A stretch of 64,000 bases of DNA from Chryseobacterium sp. HSC-36S06 (GTDB taxonomy: Bacteria; Bacteroidota; Bacteroidia; Flavobacteriales; Weeksellaceae), in assembly GCF_024171485.1 (NCBI RefSeq), contig NZ_JALJZX010000003.1, forward strand, positions 248,001 to 312,000, in the 5' to 3' direction. Position numbers and translations under genes: made by a program. The notes beneath the pieces are model-generated. The model was not told where the DNA came from. It worked only from the letters and a program-made list of their open reading frames with translations, and did no database searches. Positions 31,610 to 41,084 of this stretch are shown here, one piece after another. Position 1 is the first letter of the stretch, and every line of letters begins with the position of its first letter.

Positions 31610-34219
31610 ATGATAGCTGAAAGAGAGAGAATGCTCGACGAGCAATGGAAGAAATGGGGTCCGTATGTGAGCAACAGACAATGGGGAACTGTTAGGGAAG
31701 ATTACAGCCACAATGGCAATGCGTGGGGACACACCACCTATAATGACGCTATCAGCAGAGCATACCGCTGGAATGAAGATGGTATTGCGGGAATCTGTGA
31801 TGATAAACAGCTTTTGTGCTTTGCATTTTCATTCTGGAACAGTAAGGATAAAATGATTAAAGAAAGATTTTTCGGACTCAGTAATCATGAGGGAAACCAT
31901 GGGGAGGATATCAAAGAAATCTTCTATTACTTAGACAATACGCCATCACACTCTTATATGAAGATGGTCTACAAGTATTCTATCGAACAGTTTCCATACG
32001 AACAGCTGATTTACGAAAATGCACGCCGATCCAAAACTGATCCTGAATTTGAACTTGTGGATACCGGAGTTTTTAACAGAAACGAATATTTCGACCTTTT
32101 TATCGAGTACGCAAAAATCAATCATGATGATTTTGCCATCCGTGTAACCGCGGTTAACAGAAGCACAAGAAAAGCACCATTGGTAATTCTTCCGACGCTG
32201 TGGTACAGGAATAACTGGAATTGGGGTCATGGAACTTACCAGCCACAACTAAAAAGTTCAGTTAAAGGTGTTATCGATATTGAGCACGATTCCATTTCCC
32301 AGAAGAAATTTTATTCCAGAAATCCTGATACCGAAGCACTATTCTGCGACAATGAGACCAACTACGAAAAAATTAAAAGTCTAACATCTGACGCGAAGTT
32401 CTTCAAAGACGGCATTAATGACTTTTTAGTGCACGGGAACCACAATACAGTAAATCCTGATAAAAACGGAACAAAAGCAAGCTTCTTTATTGATACAGAA
32501 CTTGAGGCGGGTGAAAGCAAAAGCTTTGATTTCAGGTTAAGTCCGCATGATATGGAGAATGCGTTCTTTGATTTTGATTATATTTTTAACCTGAGAAAAA
32601 ATGAGGCTGAAGACTTTTATGGGGAAATACAGTGCGACATCAGAAACGAGGAAGAAAAAAACATCCAGCGCCAGGCTTTCGCCGGACTTTTATGGAACAA
32701 GCAGTTTTATAACTACAACGTTTCGAAATGGCTGAAAGGTGATCCTAAATATGATGCGCCGCGGAATTTCGATCATTTTGTCCGAAACCGGGAATGGCGG
32801 CATATGCAGAATAAGGATATTATATCAATGCCCGATAAATGGGAGTATCCGTGGTTTGCGACGTGGGATTTGGCTTTTCACTGCGTGCCTTTCGCATTAC
32901 TCGATCCGGGTTTTGCTAAAAATCAGTTAAAACTGCTTACGAAGGAATGGTATATGCACCCAAATGGGCAGTTACCTGCTTATGAATGGGATTTCAGCGA
33001 TGTAAATCCGCCGGTTCACGCATGGTCTACCTTCAGGGTTTTTAAAATTGATGAGAAAATGAACGGGAAGCCCGACATTCCTTTTCTGGAAAGTGTTTTT
33101 CAGAAAATGCTCCTTAATTTTACCTGGTGGGTAAACCGAAAGGACAAGAACGGAAACAATGTTTTTGGAGGCGGTTTTTTGGGACTTGATAATATTGGCG
33201 CTTTCGACAGAAATATGCAGTTTAAAAATGGGGATCATCTGGAACAGGCCGACGGAACCAGCTGGATGGCGATGTTCGCGCTGAATATGATGCGGATCTC
33301 AATGGAACTTGCGCTTTATAATCCGGTTTACGAAGATATGGCCATCAAATTTTTTGAACATTATCTTTATATTGCCGAAGCAATGGAAAATATTGGCGGT
33401 GCGAAAGGCGGGCTGTGGAACGACGAAGACGGCTTTTTCTACGACGTTTTACAATTAAATGACGGCGACTCAATCTCCTTAAAACTAAGAAGCATCGTAG
33501 GACTTATACCAATGTTCGCGGTAGAGATTATCGAGCACGAAACCCTCGAAAAGCTCCCGAATTTCACCAAAAGAATGGACTGGATCCTAAAGAACAAACC
33601 AGAACTTGCAAATCTGGTTTCGCATTGGGAAGTTGAAGGTAAAGGCGGTAAACATCTGATAAGTATCTTACGAAAAACCAGACTTAAAAGGGTTTTGGCA
33701 AGAATGGTTGATGAAAAAGAATTTCTTTCCGACTATGGAATCCGTTCCATGTCTAAAATTTATGAAGATGAGCCTTTTAAGTTCACCGTTGACGGACAGA
33801 ATTTTACCGTAAAATACACGCCCGCAGAAAGCGACAGCCGTATGTTTGGCGGGAACAGCAACTGGCGCGGACCGATCTGGTTTCCGATAAATTTTCTGAT
33901 TGTCGAAAGCTTGCAGAGATTTCATTATTACTACGGTGAAAGCCTTCAGATAGAATATCCTGCAAACAGCGGCGAGATGAGAAATCTCGAGTTTGTTTCA
34001 GACAATCTGAGCCAACGACTCTGTTCGATATTTCTTCAGAACGAAAATGGCGAGCGTGCCTTTAATGGCGGAAACAAACTCCTGAATCATGATGAACATT
34101 TCAAGAATTACATCATGTTCAATGAATATTTTAACGGCGATACGGGAATGGGAATCGGAGCTTCTCACCAAACAGGATGGACGGCAACCGTAGCCAAACT
34201 CATTAAGCCAAAAATGTAG
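31610..34219 (+). CDS. GH63-like (MGH1-type) glucosidase
   Basis: 869 residues without a signal peptide, so probably cytoplasmic. The N-terminal beta-rich domain (about 1-330; KKWGPYVSNRQWGTVREDY) is followed by an (alpha/alpha)6 barrel (about 345-869) with PWFATWDLAFHCVPFALLD (general-acid Asp region), NGQLPAYEWDFSDVNPP, NRKDKNGNNVFGGGFLGLDN and NSNWRGPIWFPINFLIVESL. This is the GH63-related mannosylglycerate-hydrolase/glucosidase fold. The substrate (glucosylglycerate, trehalose-like or alpha-glucan) is not predictable. It stands alone between the met operon and osmC. Confidence 0.82.
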   Translation: MIAERERMLDEQWKKWGPYVSNRQWGTVREDYSHNGNAWGHTTYNDAISRAYRWNEDGIAGICDDKQLLCFAFSFWNSKDKMIKERFFGLSNHEGNHGEDIKEIFYYLDNTPSHSYMKMVYKYSIEQFPYEQLIYENARRSKTDPEFELVDTGVFNRNEYFDLFIEYAKINHDDFAIRVTAVNRSTRKAPLVILPTLWYRNNWNWGHGTYQPQLKSSVKGVIDIEHDSISQKKFYSRNPDTEALFCDNETNYEKIKSLTSDAKFFKDGINDFLVHGNHNTVNPDKNGTKASFFIDTELEAGESKSFDFRLSPHDMENAFFDFDYIFNLRKNEAEDFYGEIQCDIRNEEEKNIQRQAFAGLLWNKQFYNYNVSKWLKGDPKYDAPRNFDHFVRNREWRHMQNKDIISMPDKWEYPWFATWDLAFHCVPFALLDPGFAKNQLKLLTKEWYMHPNGQLPAYEWDFSDVNPPVHAWSTFRVFKIDEKMNGKPDIPFLESVFQKMLLNFTWWVNRKDKNGNNVFGGGFLGLDNIGAFDRNMQFKNGDHLEQADGTSWMAMFALNMMRISMELALYNPVYEDMAIKFFEHYLYIAEAMENIGGAKGGLWNDEDGFFYDVLQLNDGDSISLKLRSIVGLIPMFAVEIIEHETLEKLPNFTKRMDWILKNKPELANLVSHWEVEGKGGKHLISILRKTRLKRVLARMVDEKEFLSDYGIRSMSKIYEDEPFKFTVDGQNFTVKYTPAESDSRMFGGNSNWRGPIWFPINFLIVESLQRFHYYYGESLQIEYPANSGEMRNLEFVSDNLSQRLCSIFLQNENGERAFNGGNKLLNHDEHFKNYIMFNEYFNGDTGMGIGASHQTGWTATVAKLIKPKM

Positions 34220-34254
34220 ACATTTACTTCAAGAGGTTGTATGAGGACATAGTT

Positions 34255-34287
34255 AAAGTCCGTAGGTTGTAGAAACTTACGGACTTT
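34255..34287. terminator. Terminator between the GH63-like gene and osmC
   Basis: 10-bp stem AAAGTCCGTA / TACGGACTTT, extended by GTT/AAC after one mismatch, then a T run. It lies between convergent genes. Confidence 0.8.
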
Positions 34288-34289
34288 TT

Positions 34290-34709
34290 TTATGCTTTTT
34301 CTCCGTTAACATACACTTCGTAAGCCACAGTAACATTAGGTTCCATGGTTTTGGAAACCGAACAGTATTTTTCGAAAGAAAGTTCTGCGGCTTTCAAAGC
34401 TTTTCTAGGATCAATGTCTCCTTTCAGAAAAAACTTTACAGTGATAGATTTAAAAGGTTTCGCTTCGTCAACCTGGATCCGCTCCCCCTCTACCTCAGCG
34501 GAAAAGTCATCAATAACCTGCCGCTGTTTTTTCAGAATAGAAACCATGTCGATTCCGCTGCATCCTGCAACAGCCATTAAAACACTTTCCATTGGAGAAA
34601 CTCCCTGTGCGTTGGGTTGTGAAGTATTGTCCAGCAGAATTTTGTTGCCGGCCTGGTTTGTACATTCGAATAAATAATCGCCGTTAAGTCTATTGAGAGT
34701 GATTTTCAT
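34290..34709 (-). CDS. OsmC-family peroxiredoxin-like protein
   Basis: 139 residues. The two active-site cysteines of the OsmC/Ohr superfamily are C50 (AVAGCSGIDMVSIL) and C116 (SFEKYCSVSKTM). By family knowledge it reduces organic hydroperoxides as a homodimer. The C50/C116 spacing and the SKTM sequence fit the OsmC-like (YhfA-type) branch rather than Ohr. A -7 box TAGTTTTG on the minus strand at 34762-34755 overlaps the stop of the upstream DUF58 gene. Confidence 0.88.
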   Translation of the reverse strand: MKITLNRLNGDYLFECTNQAGNKILLDNTSQPNAQGVSPMESVLMAVAGCSGIDMVSILKKQRQVIDDFSAEVEGERIQVDEAKPFKSITVKFFLKGDIDPRKALKAAELSFEKYCSVSKTMEPNVTVAYEVYVNGEKA

Positions 34710-34759
34710 TTTGATATTAATTTTTAGAAATTCTATCGTCGCTAATTACCTCAGCAAAA

Positions 34760-36082
34760 CTACAAAATCCCGCGCGCTTTTATTTCCAGATATTTATTAA
34801 TGACTTCGATATTTAAATTTTCCGGAAGCGTATAAATGGTATATATTCCGTATTTTCTGAGTTCCTGAATAATCAGTTTTTTCTCAAACTCCAGTTTTTC
34901 CGCGATAATTTCGTCATATACTTCCTGCATGTTTTCAGGGTTTTTATGAATGAGATTCTGCAATTCAGAATTCTGGAAGAATACAATGACCAGCAAATGA
35001 TTCCTGGCAATTCCGCGCAGATATTTCATCTGACGGTTTACCGCATCCAATGTTTCGAAATTGGTGAATAGCAAAATCAAACTTCTCTGCCCAATACTGA
35101 ATTTTATATCCTGATAAAGTCTGCTGAAATCGCTTTCGTAGAAATTAGTCTGAACGTTATACAGTGCCTCAGAAATCTTTTTCAGTTGTCCCGATTTATT
35201 ATCTGCCGCAACTTTATTCTCGGTTTTTTTGGAGAAAGTCATCATTCCGGCGCGGTCACTTTTTTTGAGGATGATATGACTTAAAGCCATGGTTGCATTA
35301 ATTGAATAATCCAGCAAACTTAGCCCATTGAAAGGCATCTGCATGGTTCTTCCTTTATCAATCAGCATAAAAATCCGCTGCGATTTTTCATCCTGAAACT
35401 GATTGACCATCAATTGATTCCGTTTTGAAGTTGCTTTCCAGTTGATCGTTCTCACATCATCTCCGGGAACATACTCTTTAATCTGCTCGAACTCCATCGT
35501 GTGGCCCAACTTCCTGATTTTTTTAAGTCCGCCTAATAAAAATTCATTCTGCAAAGCCATCAGTTCATATTTTCGTAAATGAATAAATGAGGGGTAACTC
35601 GGCAAAAGCGCATCTTTCTGGAAAGTAAATCTTCGCGAAACCAAACCAGCGGGCGATTTTACAAAAACATTCAGGTTGCCGAAACTGTATTCACCTCTTT
35701 CTTTGGGTTCCAGGATATATTCAAAAAATACATTTTTTTGGGTTTCAACGGTTCTTTCAATTAAGAAATCACGCTTCTGAAACTGAAACGGAATCTCGTC
35801 AATGACCTTAATTTTGATCTGAAAAGGATAATTGTTTTTCACATCTACTTTTACAGAATTCCGATCACCGTTTGATAATTTTTCCGGGAGAATTCTTTGC
35901 GCCAAGACCGCGTCTTTCTGATTAAAAAGCAACAGAAAGTCAATAATAGTTGCGATAAAAATAAGAATTAAAAATCCATGAGCTGCCCACATCAAAACCG
36001 GAACGAAAAACGCCAAAACGTAAGTAAATCCCGCTCCGAAAAGCAGGAAGAAAATACGGTTATTGAGGTAAAGGTTTTTCAT
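34760..36082 (-). CDS. DUF58 / vWA-like membrane protein
   Basis: 440 residues. Two N-terminal membrane helices (about 9-55) are followed by a beta-sandwich (about 60-180), then the DUF58 signature EYVPGDDVRTINWKATSKRN (about 205-224) and a von Willebrand A-like domain with IFMLIDKGRTM as its metal-site start. It is encoded directly after the MoxR ATPase (20-base gap). MoxR and DUF58/vWA proteins are a conserved pair in which the ATPase is thought to help mature or remodel target proteins. The target in this cluster is unknown. Confidence 0.85.
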   Translation of the reverse strand: MKNLYLNNRIFFLLFGAGFTYVLAFFVPVLMWAAHGFLILIFIATIIDFLLLFNQKDAVLAQRILPEKLSNGDRNSVKVDVKNNYPFQIKIKVIDEIPFQFQKRDFLIERTVETQKNVFFEYILEPKERGEYSFGNLNVFVKSPAGLVSRRFTFQKDALLPSYPSFIHLRKYELMALQNEFLLGGLKKIRKLGHTMEFEQIKEYVPGDDVRTINWKATSKRNQLMVNQFQDEKSQRIFMLIDKGRTMQMPFNGLSLLDYSINATMALSHIILKKSDRAGMMTFSKKTENKVAADNKSGQLKKISEALYNVQTNFYESDFSRLYQDIKFSIGQRSLILLFTNFETLDAVNRQMKYLRGIARNHLLVIVFFQNSELQNLIHKNPENMQEVYDEIIAEKLEFEKKLIIQELRKYGIYTIYTLPENLNIEVINKYLEIKARGIL

Positions 36083-36102
36083 TTATTAAAGTTCACGCAC
36101 AA

Positions 36103-37122
36103 TTATCGTGGAATCTCGATGGTTTCTAAAATCTGGCGGATGATTTCATCAGCAGTCAAACCTTCCATTTCGCGTTCCGGCGAAACCATGATTCGGTGAC
36201 GTAAAACTGCATAGCTTCCTTCTTTGATGTCTTCGGGAGTTACAAAATCTCTCCCGCGGATTGCGGCGAACGCTTTGGAAGCTGTCAGCAAAGCCAAACT
36301 CGCCCTTGGTGAAGCTCCTAAATACAGAAACTGATTTTCTCTTGTGTTCACAATAATTTTAGCGATATATTCCAAAAGCTGCGGCTCGACAAGAATATTT
36401 TTAACAATATCCTGATAATTTTTCAGCTGAGTTCCGGTAATTATTTTCTGTACGGCATCGGTTTTATCTTCAAGCTTATTATCGTGTTGGTTTTTAATGA
36501 TTTGGACTTCCTGCGAAAAATTGGGATATCCAACATTTATTTTGAAGAGGAAACGGTCCAGCTGCGCTTCAGGAAGCCGGTAAGTTCCCTCGTGCTCGAT
36601 TGGATTTTGCGTAGCAACTACCAAAAAAGGTTCCTGCATTTCATACTGTGTCCCGTCCATCGTGATTTGTCTTTCTTCCATCACTTCAAACAAAGCTGAT
36701 TGGGTTTTCGCGGGCGAACGGTTGATTTCATCTATCAAAATAAAACTGGAAAAAATAGGACCTTTTTTAAATTCGAACTCAGAATTTTTAACATTGAAAA
36801 CAGAGGTTCCCAAAATATCGGAAGGCATCAGATCCGGCGTAAACTGAATTCTGCTGAACCCGACATCTATGGTTTTCGCCAGTAATTTTGCAGTAATGGT
36901 TTTGGCAACACCGGGAACACCTTCAATCAATACATGTCCGTTGGATAAAAGTGCGGCTAATAGATGTTCTATCATTGGTTCCTGGCCGACAATGACCTTT
37001 CCGATTTCGGCTTTTACTTTTTCTAAACTCTGCTGAAGTTCAGTCATATCGATTCTGGAATGAAATTCCGGTGCGGAGTTTCCGCTGTCTGTATTTTCCT
37101 GAATATTTTCTAAGTTTTCCAT
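36103..37122 (-). CDS. MoxR-family AAA+ ATPase
   Basis: 339 residues from MENLENIQENTDSGNSAPEF; a start 10 codons upstream is possible but less natural. Walker A GVPGVAKT at residues 68-75, Walker B FILIDEINR followed by SPAKTQSALFEVMEERQ, sensor 1 VVATQNPIEHEGTYRLPEAQ, and lid domain LGASPRASLALLTASKA. It hydrolyses ATP as a hexameric chaperone for vWA-domain partners. Neighbours are DUF58 (downstream) and DUF4350/DUF4129 (upstream), the standard order for this module. Confidence 0.93.
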   Translation of the reverse strand: MENLENIQENTDSGNSAPEFHSRIDMTELQQSLEKVKAEIGKVIVGQEPMIEHLLAALLSNGHVLIEGVPGVAKTITAKLLAKTIDVGFSRIQFTPDLMPSDILGTSVFNVKNSEFEFKKGPIFSSFILIDEINRSPAKTQSALFEVMEERQITMDGTQYEMQEPFLVVATQNPIEHEGTYRLPEAQLDRFLFKINVGYPNFSQEVQIIKNQHDNKLEDKTDAVQKIITGTQLKNYQDIVKNILVEPQLLEYIAKIIVNTRENQFLYLGASPRASLALLTASKAFAAIRGRDFVTPEDIKEGSYAVLRHRIMVSPEREMEGLTADEIIRQILETIEIPR

Positions 37123-37177
37123 ATCTATTTTTTTTACCAAAATTGTCCGCACTTATCACGAATCCTTTTAGCGTTAA

Positions 37178-38341
37178 TTATTTTAAAATTTGGTCCAATA
37201 GCTGATTCATTCTTATTAAATCCTCCTTCATCACGCTTGCATAAGGATCCTGACCTTTTTTAATAAGAATAACTGCTTCATTGATTTCCTGTAGACTTTT
37301 TCCTGTTTTCAGATGAAGTTTATGGGAAAAATCTCCGTCAAGATTTTGGGTATCAATGAGTAAATCCATTCTTACTTTATTCAGAAAAAACTGTGCTTTT
37401 TTAGCCATCATATCGTGAAAATCGCCTTCCTGAAGGTACAAATTGCCAATACTTTTCACAAATTCGACCGATTTATTTTTGAGCGGTTCGATAACCGGAA
37501 CAATTCTCTGCTTCCGCTTTGCATTGAAAATGACGAAAAGCACCAGACCGCCCAATAGCAGCCACCAGGCGTATCGGAGTGCAGGTTTCGAAAGGATAAA
37601 ACGCATTGGTGAAGATGACTCCGTGGACGTTTCATTCTTTTCTGAAAACCAAATAGTCTCCCGGCTTGGCAGATAGGAAAAAACATTCTGCACATATTTC
37701 TCGTTCCCCGGAATCAGTAAGTAATAATTCGTTAAAACCAAAGGTTCGGCGTGTAGATAAATATTTCCGTCGCCGTAATTTATTTTAATGAAGTTAGCGC
37801 GGTGATTGCCCTTTAAGGTTACATTTCCGCCTAAAATTTCATCGGCCTCATTAATTCTCAGAAAACCTCTTTCGGACGGAAGTTTATCCAAAACCAATGA
37901 GTCATTCACAAATTTTTTATCGGTGAGCGATAACACGTTCTTCTCACCATAAGCTTCATATAAAACCTGAAAACCAAAGCCCTCCGAAAAATACTTCGGA
38001 AACCTTTCAGAAAAAAGCATTAAATCTGATCCGTTCTCCACCTGATCAAGAATTTTGTCCCAGGAAACATCATCAATTTCGGACCCTATTACCAAAATAT
38101 TATGCGGAGTTTTTTTGCTGTTTTTGTAATAATCGAAAGGGGAATGCTGAACTTTCTTCAATTTATTATCAAAAATATGATTGGCTTCTTTATTGAAAAC
38201 AAATAAACCGAACGGAGTCTTTTTATCAATATCAAAATTCTTCCGCCAGTCGGTGATATGAGTTTTATTCACTTCCAGCAAAGCCAACACCGCCAAAACG
38301 ATGAGGAAAATAATACCATATAATCTGAAAGTCCTATTCAA
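37178..38341 (-). CDS. DUF4350-type membrane protein
   Basis: 387 residues. A membrane helix at about 7-25, an extracytoplasmic domain (about 26-255; HNILVIGSEIDDVSWDKILD), a second helix at about 262-280 and a cytoplasmic C-terminal part of about 100 residues (FVKSIGNLYLQEGDFHDMMA). The N-terminal region has the GATase-like layout of DUF4350 proteins. Function is unknown; the family is nearly always encoded next to MoxR and DUF58, as here. It follows the DUF4129 gene by 4 bases. Confidence 0.75.
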   Translation of the reverse strand: MNRTFRLYGIIFLIVLAVLALLEVNKTHITDWRKNFDIDKKTPFGLFVFNKEANHIFDNKLKKVQHSPFDYYKNSKKTPHNILVIGSEIDDVSWDKILDQVENGSDLMLFSERFPKYFSEGFGFQVLYEAYGEKNVLSLTDKKFVNDSLVLDKLPSERGFLRINEADEILGGNVTLKGNHRANFIKINYGDGNIYLHAEPLVLTNYYLLIPGNEKYVQNVFSYLPSRETIWFSEKNETSTESSSPMRFILSKPALRYAWWLLLGGLVLFVIFNAKRKQRIVPVIEPLKNKSVEFVKSIGNLYLQEGDFHDMMAKKAQFFLNKVRMDLLIDTQNLDGDFSHKLHLKTGKSLQEINEAVILIKKGQDPYASVMKEDLIRMNQLLDQILK

Positions 38342-38345
38342 AAAT

Positions 38346-39143
38346 CTAAGCTTTAAATTTTAAAAATTTTTCTTTAAAATGATGATAACTGTCTTCATTA
38401 ATGTCAAATTCGCCATACCACACGTAGTCGAAAATATAAACTAATTCACTGAAACGTTCTTTTAAATCAGCATTTTTAAGTTCGGCGAAATAATCTCTAT
38501 TTGTTTTTTCAGGATTCCAGTTGAGGAGCCTTTTATCAGCTAAATTTTTCAGCACCATTATAAACCTGTAACGGATTGCGGAACGGTAATCTTTCTGTTT
38601 TTCGAAAGAATCTATAGTCTCAGAGAAGTTAATTTCATGGATATTTTCATGCAGATCCTGACCCGAAATAGTCACTTTTCTGTTTTTCCTGCTGAAAAAG
38701 AAATTCCCATCCTTGGTCAGTAAAAAACGGATTAAGAAATAAAGAACAAATCCGATAATGGCAATGGCAAAAACACGCATAATCATTGCCGCATAATCGC
38801 CAGTTTTATTCGGATTCATATCTCCAAATATGGCTTCGAGTATTCTTTTAATTGATTTCTGCATTTTCTGCCAGAGAGACTCTCTTGGCTTTACTGTATT
38901 GTAATCGAATTCTTCACCCTGATATGCAGATTGAAATTTTGGCTGAAATGTTTTAGGAAAGACAACATTATCTGTAGGCTGATACAGTTTTAAAACAGAA
39001 TCAGTGGAAATCATCTGATCTTCTAAAGAAACCGCAACTGAATCTATAAGATCAGTAGCCGGAGACGCGGGAATTTTCCCTTCCTGAGAAAACAGAACGG
39101 AGAAAGCGATGATGAAAAATAAAAATGTGATTTTACCCTGCAT
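38346..39143 (-). CDS. DUF4129-type membrane protein
   Basis: 265 residues from the ATG at 39143 (MQGKITFLFFIIAFSVLFSQ, a signal peptide); an ATG 11 codons earlier would lengthen the overlap with the upstream gene. The mature part has one helix (about 128-148, MIMRVFAIAIIGFVLYFLI) and the DUF4129 C-terminal block IRYRFIMVLKNLADKRLLNW then NRDYFAELK, FSELVYIFDYVWYGEFD. In other bacteria DUF4129 occurs fused to transglutaminase domains or alone in MoxR clusters. It overlaps the preceding gene by 11 bases. Confidence 0.75.
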   Translation of the reverse strand: MQGKITFLFFIIAFSVLFSQEGKIPASPATDLIDSVAVSLEDQMISTDSVLKLYQPTDNVVFPKTFQPKFQSAYQGEEFDYNTVKPRESLWQKMQKSIKRILEAIFGDMNPNKTGDYAAMIMRVFAIAIIGFVLYFLIRFLLTKDGNFFFSRKNRKVTISGQDLHENIHEINFSETIDSFEKQKDYRSAIRYRFIMVLKNLADKRLLNWNPEKTNRDYFAELKNADLKERFSELVYIFDYVWYGEFDINEDSYHHFKEKFLKFKA

Positions 39144-40098
39144 TGGTGCCAATTGTATCGATTTCCGTAAACCCAACTTTCCTGTGAAGATCTGTTCTGC
39201 TGTCGTAATACTGCAGTCCTGAACTTACAAACATAAAGTTCATTAATAAAAACGACCCTAAAATTGCAACGCCATAAATTAAGAAAAACAGAATCCCCAT
39301 TGTTCCGGCAAACGGATTTTCCTGTACTTCACCAGCTTGCTGAGTGGTGTACATCGTCCCTATCAAAATGATCATGGGAATTGCCGTGAAAACAGACATA
39401 ATTACCTGAATAATTAAATACATGATTACTGTTGATCCCCAATATTTCCAGAAGGGTGATTTTTCATTGGTGTTCTGATAAGAAAACTGAGATTTTAAGG
39501 CATAACTTAAAGATTCGAAAAAACCTTTATGGGTATGGAGGTAATCGAACATTAAAAAATTAACAATATTCATCAGCGTCGGCATTGCTAAAATCAGGAG
39601 AGGCACACCTATTAATAACAAAACTAAAACATAAGAAAACCCAATAACAATGGTCGCCAAAGGAGTAACAATAAAAATTAATCCAAGGAAAAGTATTAAA
39701 AATCTTCCGGAACCGTTTTTAATATCTCTTAACAACTCATCAGCTTTTATGTTTTTATTTCCCGTTTCGCTCAGCCTTTTTAAATATAAAATGGGATATG
39801 AATATGACACGATGGTTACAAGCATAAAAAGGATAAAAACCAGCAAGGAAACAATGATAAGCATGACGCCGTTCTCCTCAAAATACGCCTCAAAGTAATA
39901 ATTCTGCCCTGCAGTATTTGATCCCAGTATCTGAGAAAATAGTTCGCGATAACCAAAAACGAAAATTGCCACCATAAGAATCAGCAGTAGTCCGTTAATA
40001 AAAATGTAATTTTTGAAGTAATTTTTTCCGTTTTCTTTAAAAAAAGTAAAAGTGTCACTCACGATGGTTCCGAAGTTCCTTTTCTGGTAAAACTGCAT
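39133..40098 (-). CDS. Polytopic membrane protein of the MoxR cluster
   Basis: 321 residues with about six hydrophobic segments (around 28-50, 80-105, 135-180, 220-250 and 270-295) and a short amphipathic FGTIVSDTFTFFKENGKNYF at the N-terminus. That opening is typical of Bacteroidota membrane proteins of the DUF4013/GlpP-membrane-domain style. No catalytic motif is seen. It overlaps the SpoIIM-like gene by 44 bases at its 5' end and DUF4129 by 11 bases at its 3' end, so the cluster is tightly coupled. Confidence 0.65.
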   Translation of the reverse strand: MQFYQKRNFGTIVSDTFTFFKENGKNYFKNYIFINGLLLILMVAIFVFGYRELFSQILGSNTAGQNYYFEAYFEENGVMLIIVSLLVFILFMLVTIVSYSYPILYLKRLSETGNKNIKADELLRDIKNGSGRFLILFLGLIFIVTPLATIVIGFSYVLVLLLIGVPLLILAMPTLMNIVNFLMFDYLHTHKGFFESLSYALKSQFSYQNTNEKSPFWKYWGSTVIMYLIIQVIMSVFTAIPMIILIGTMYTTQQAGEVQENPFAGTMGILFFLIYGVAILGSFLLMNFMFVSSGLQYYDSRTDLHRKVGFTEIDTIGTNAG

Positions 40099-41062
40099 GG
40101 TTTAATGGTGTTTTTGCTGAAACAATATATGGATAAATAAAATAATAAAAACCAATAAGAGAAAGAGATCCGAAGATGAGCAGGATATTAAGAAAAGCCG
40201 GCATCTGCAGTGCATATCTTGTAACATACCCTTCGAGAACTCCCGCAATGATAGTAAATGGAACGGTGCTCAAAAATATTTTGAAAGCATCCCTAAACCC
40301 AATTTTAAACGAATTGAAACGCGAATAAGTTTTGGGAAACAAAATAGATGCACCGAGGATTAATCCCGCACCCGCTTCTACCACCATGCTGAAAATTTCG
40401 AAAACACCGTGAACCCAAATTCCTTTTGCACTGTCTTTCAATGCGCCGTGCTCGTGGAAAAAGTATTGGAAAGAACCCAGCATAATACAGTTTTGCAGCA
40501 ACGCGAATAAAGTTCCTACCCCGCCAAATATTCCGTAGAGAAAAAGAATGGCTCCAACCTTAAGGTTATTGAAAGTAATTGCAATAGTGCTTCCCCAATT
40601 AGATCCCTGCTGATAAACCCCGACAGCATTCCCTTTTTGGATATTTTCAATGGTTTTATTCACATATTCTTCACCCAGAATAATTTTTACAAATTCCTTG
40701 TCATAATAAGCCGAAACAACACCTATTAAAGTAAAAAGAATGAAAAAAGCAAAAGCGTAGTACAGATAACGCCTGTACTGATGCATCAGGAGGGGCACTT
40801 CAGTCTTATAAAAATAAGACAGCCTGTTCTGTTCTGCTCTTTTGGTTTTATAAATTTTCTGAAAGATAAGGGAGGAAAGATTGTTAAGATAAACAGTGGT
40901 TTTACTTTTCGGGTAATAGGTTTGCGCGAAGGAAAGATCATTTACCAGATTAATGTACAAAGACGAAAGATCATCAGGATTTTTTTTTACTTTTCCCTCA
41001 ATTACCCGTTCAATTCCCAACCATTTTTCTTTATTTTGCTTTATAAATGCAACCTCTCTCAT
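40055..41062 (-). CDS. SpoIIM-like (stage II sporulation protein M) membrane protein
   Basis: 335 residues. A cytoplasmic N-terminal helical region (about 1-95) is followed by about five membrane segments. LMHQYRRYLYYAFAFFILFT, FGGVGTLFALLQNCIMLGSF and GIWVHGVFEIFSMVVEAGAG are typical SpoIIM/DUF95 blocks. No sporulation is implied: in Bacteroidota and Actinobacteria this family accompanies RDD and MoxR/DUF58 genes. It is the first gene of the minus-strand cluster, 22 bases from the divergent RDD gene. Confidence 0.85.
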   Translation of the reverse strand: MREVAFIKQNKEKWLGIERVIEGKVKKNPDDLSSLYINLVNDLSFAQTYYPKSKTTVYLNNLSSLIFQKIYKTKRAEQNRLSYFYKTEVPLLMHQYRRYLYYAFAFFILFTLIGVVSAYYDKEFVKIILGEEYVNKTIENIQKGNAVGVYQQGSNWGSTIAITFNNLKVGAILFLYGIFGGVGTLFALLQNCIMLGSFQYFFHEHGALKDSAKGIWVHGVFEIFSMVVEAGAGLILGASILFPKTYSRFNSFKIGFRDAFKIFLSTVPFTIIAGVLEGYVTRYALQMPAFLNILLIFGSLSLIGFYYFIYPYIVSAKTPLNHAVLPEKELRNHRE

Positions 41063-41084
41063 ACGAAGCTAAAATAATAAAAAT

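Noticed and set aside
40055-41062. A sporulation gene
   Set aside because: SpoIIM-like proteins are widespread in non-sporulating bacteria and here belong to the MoxR/RDD module.
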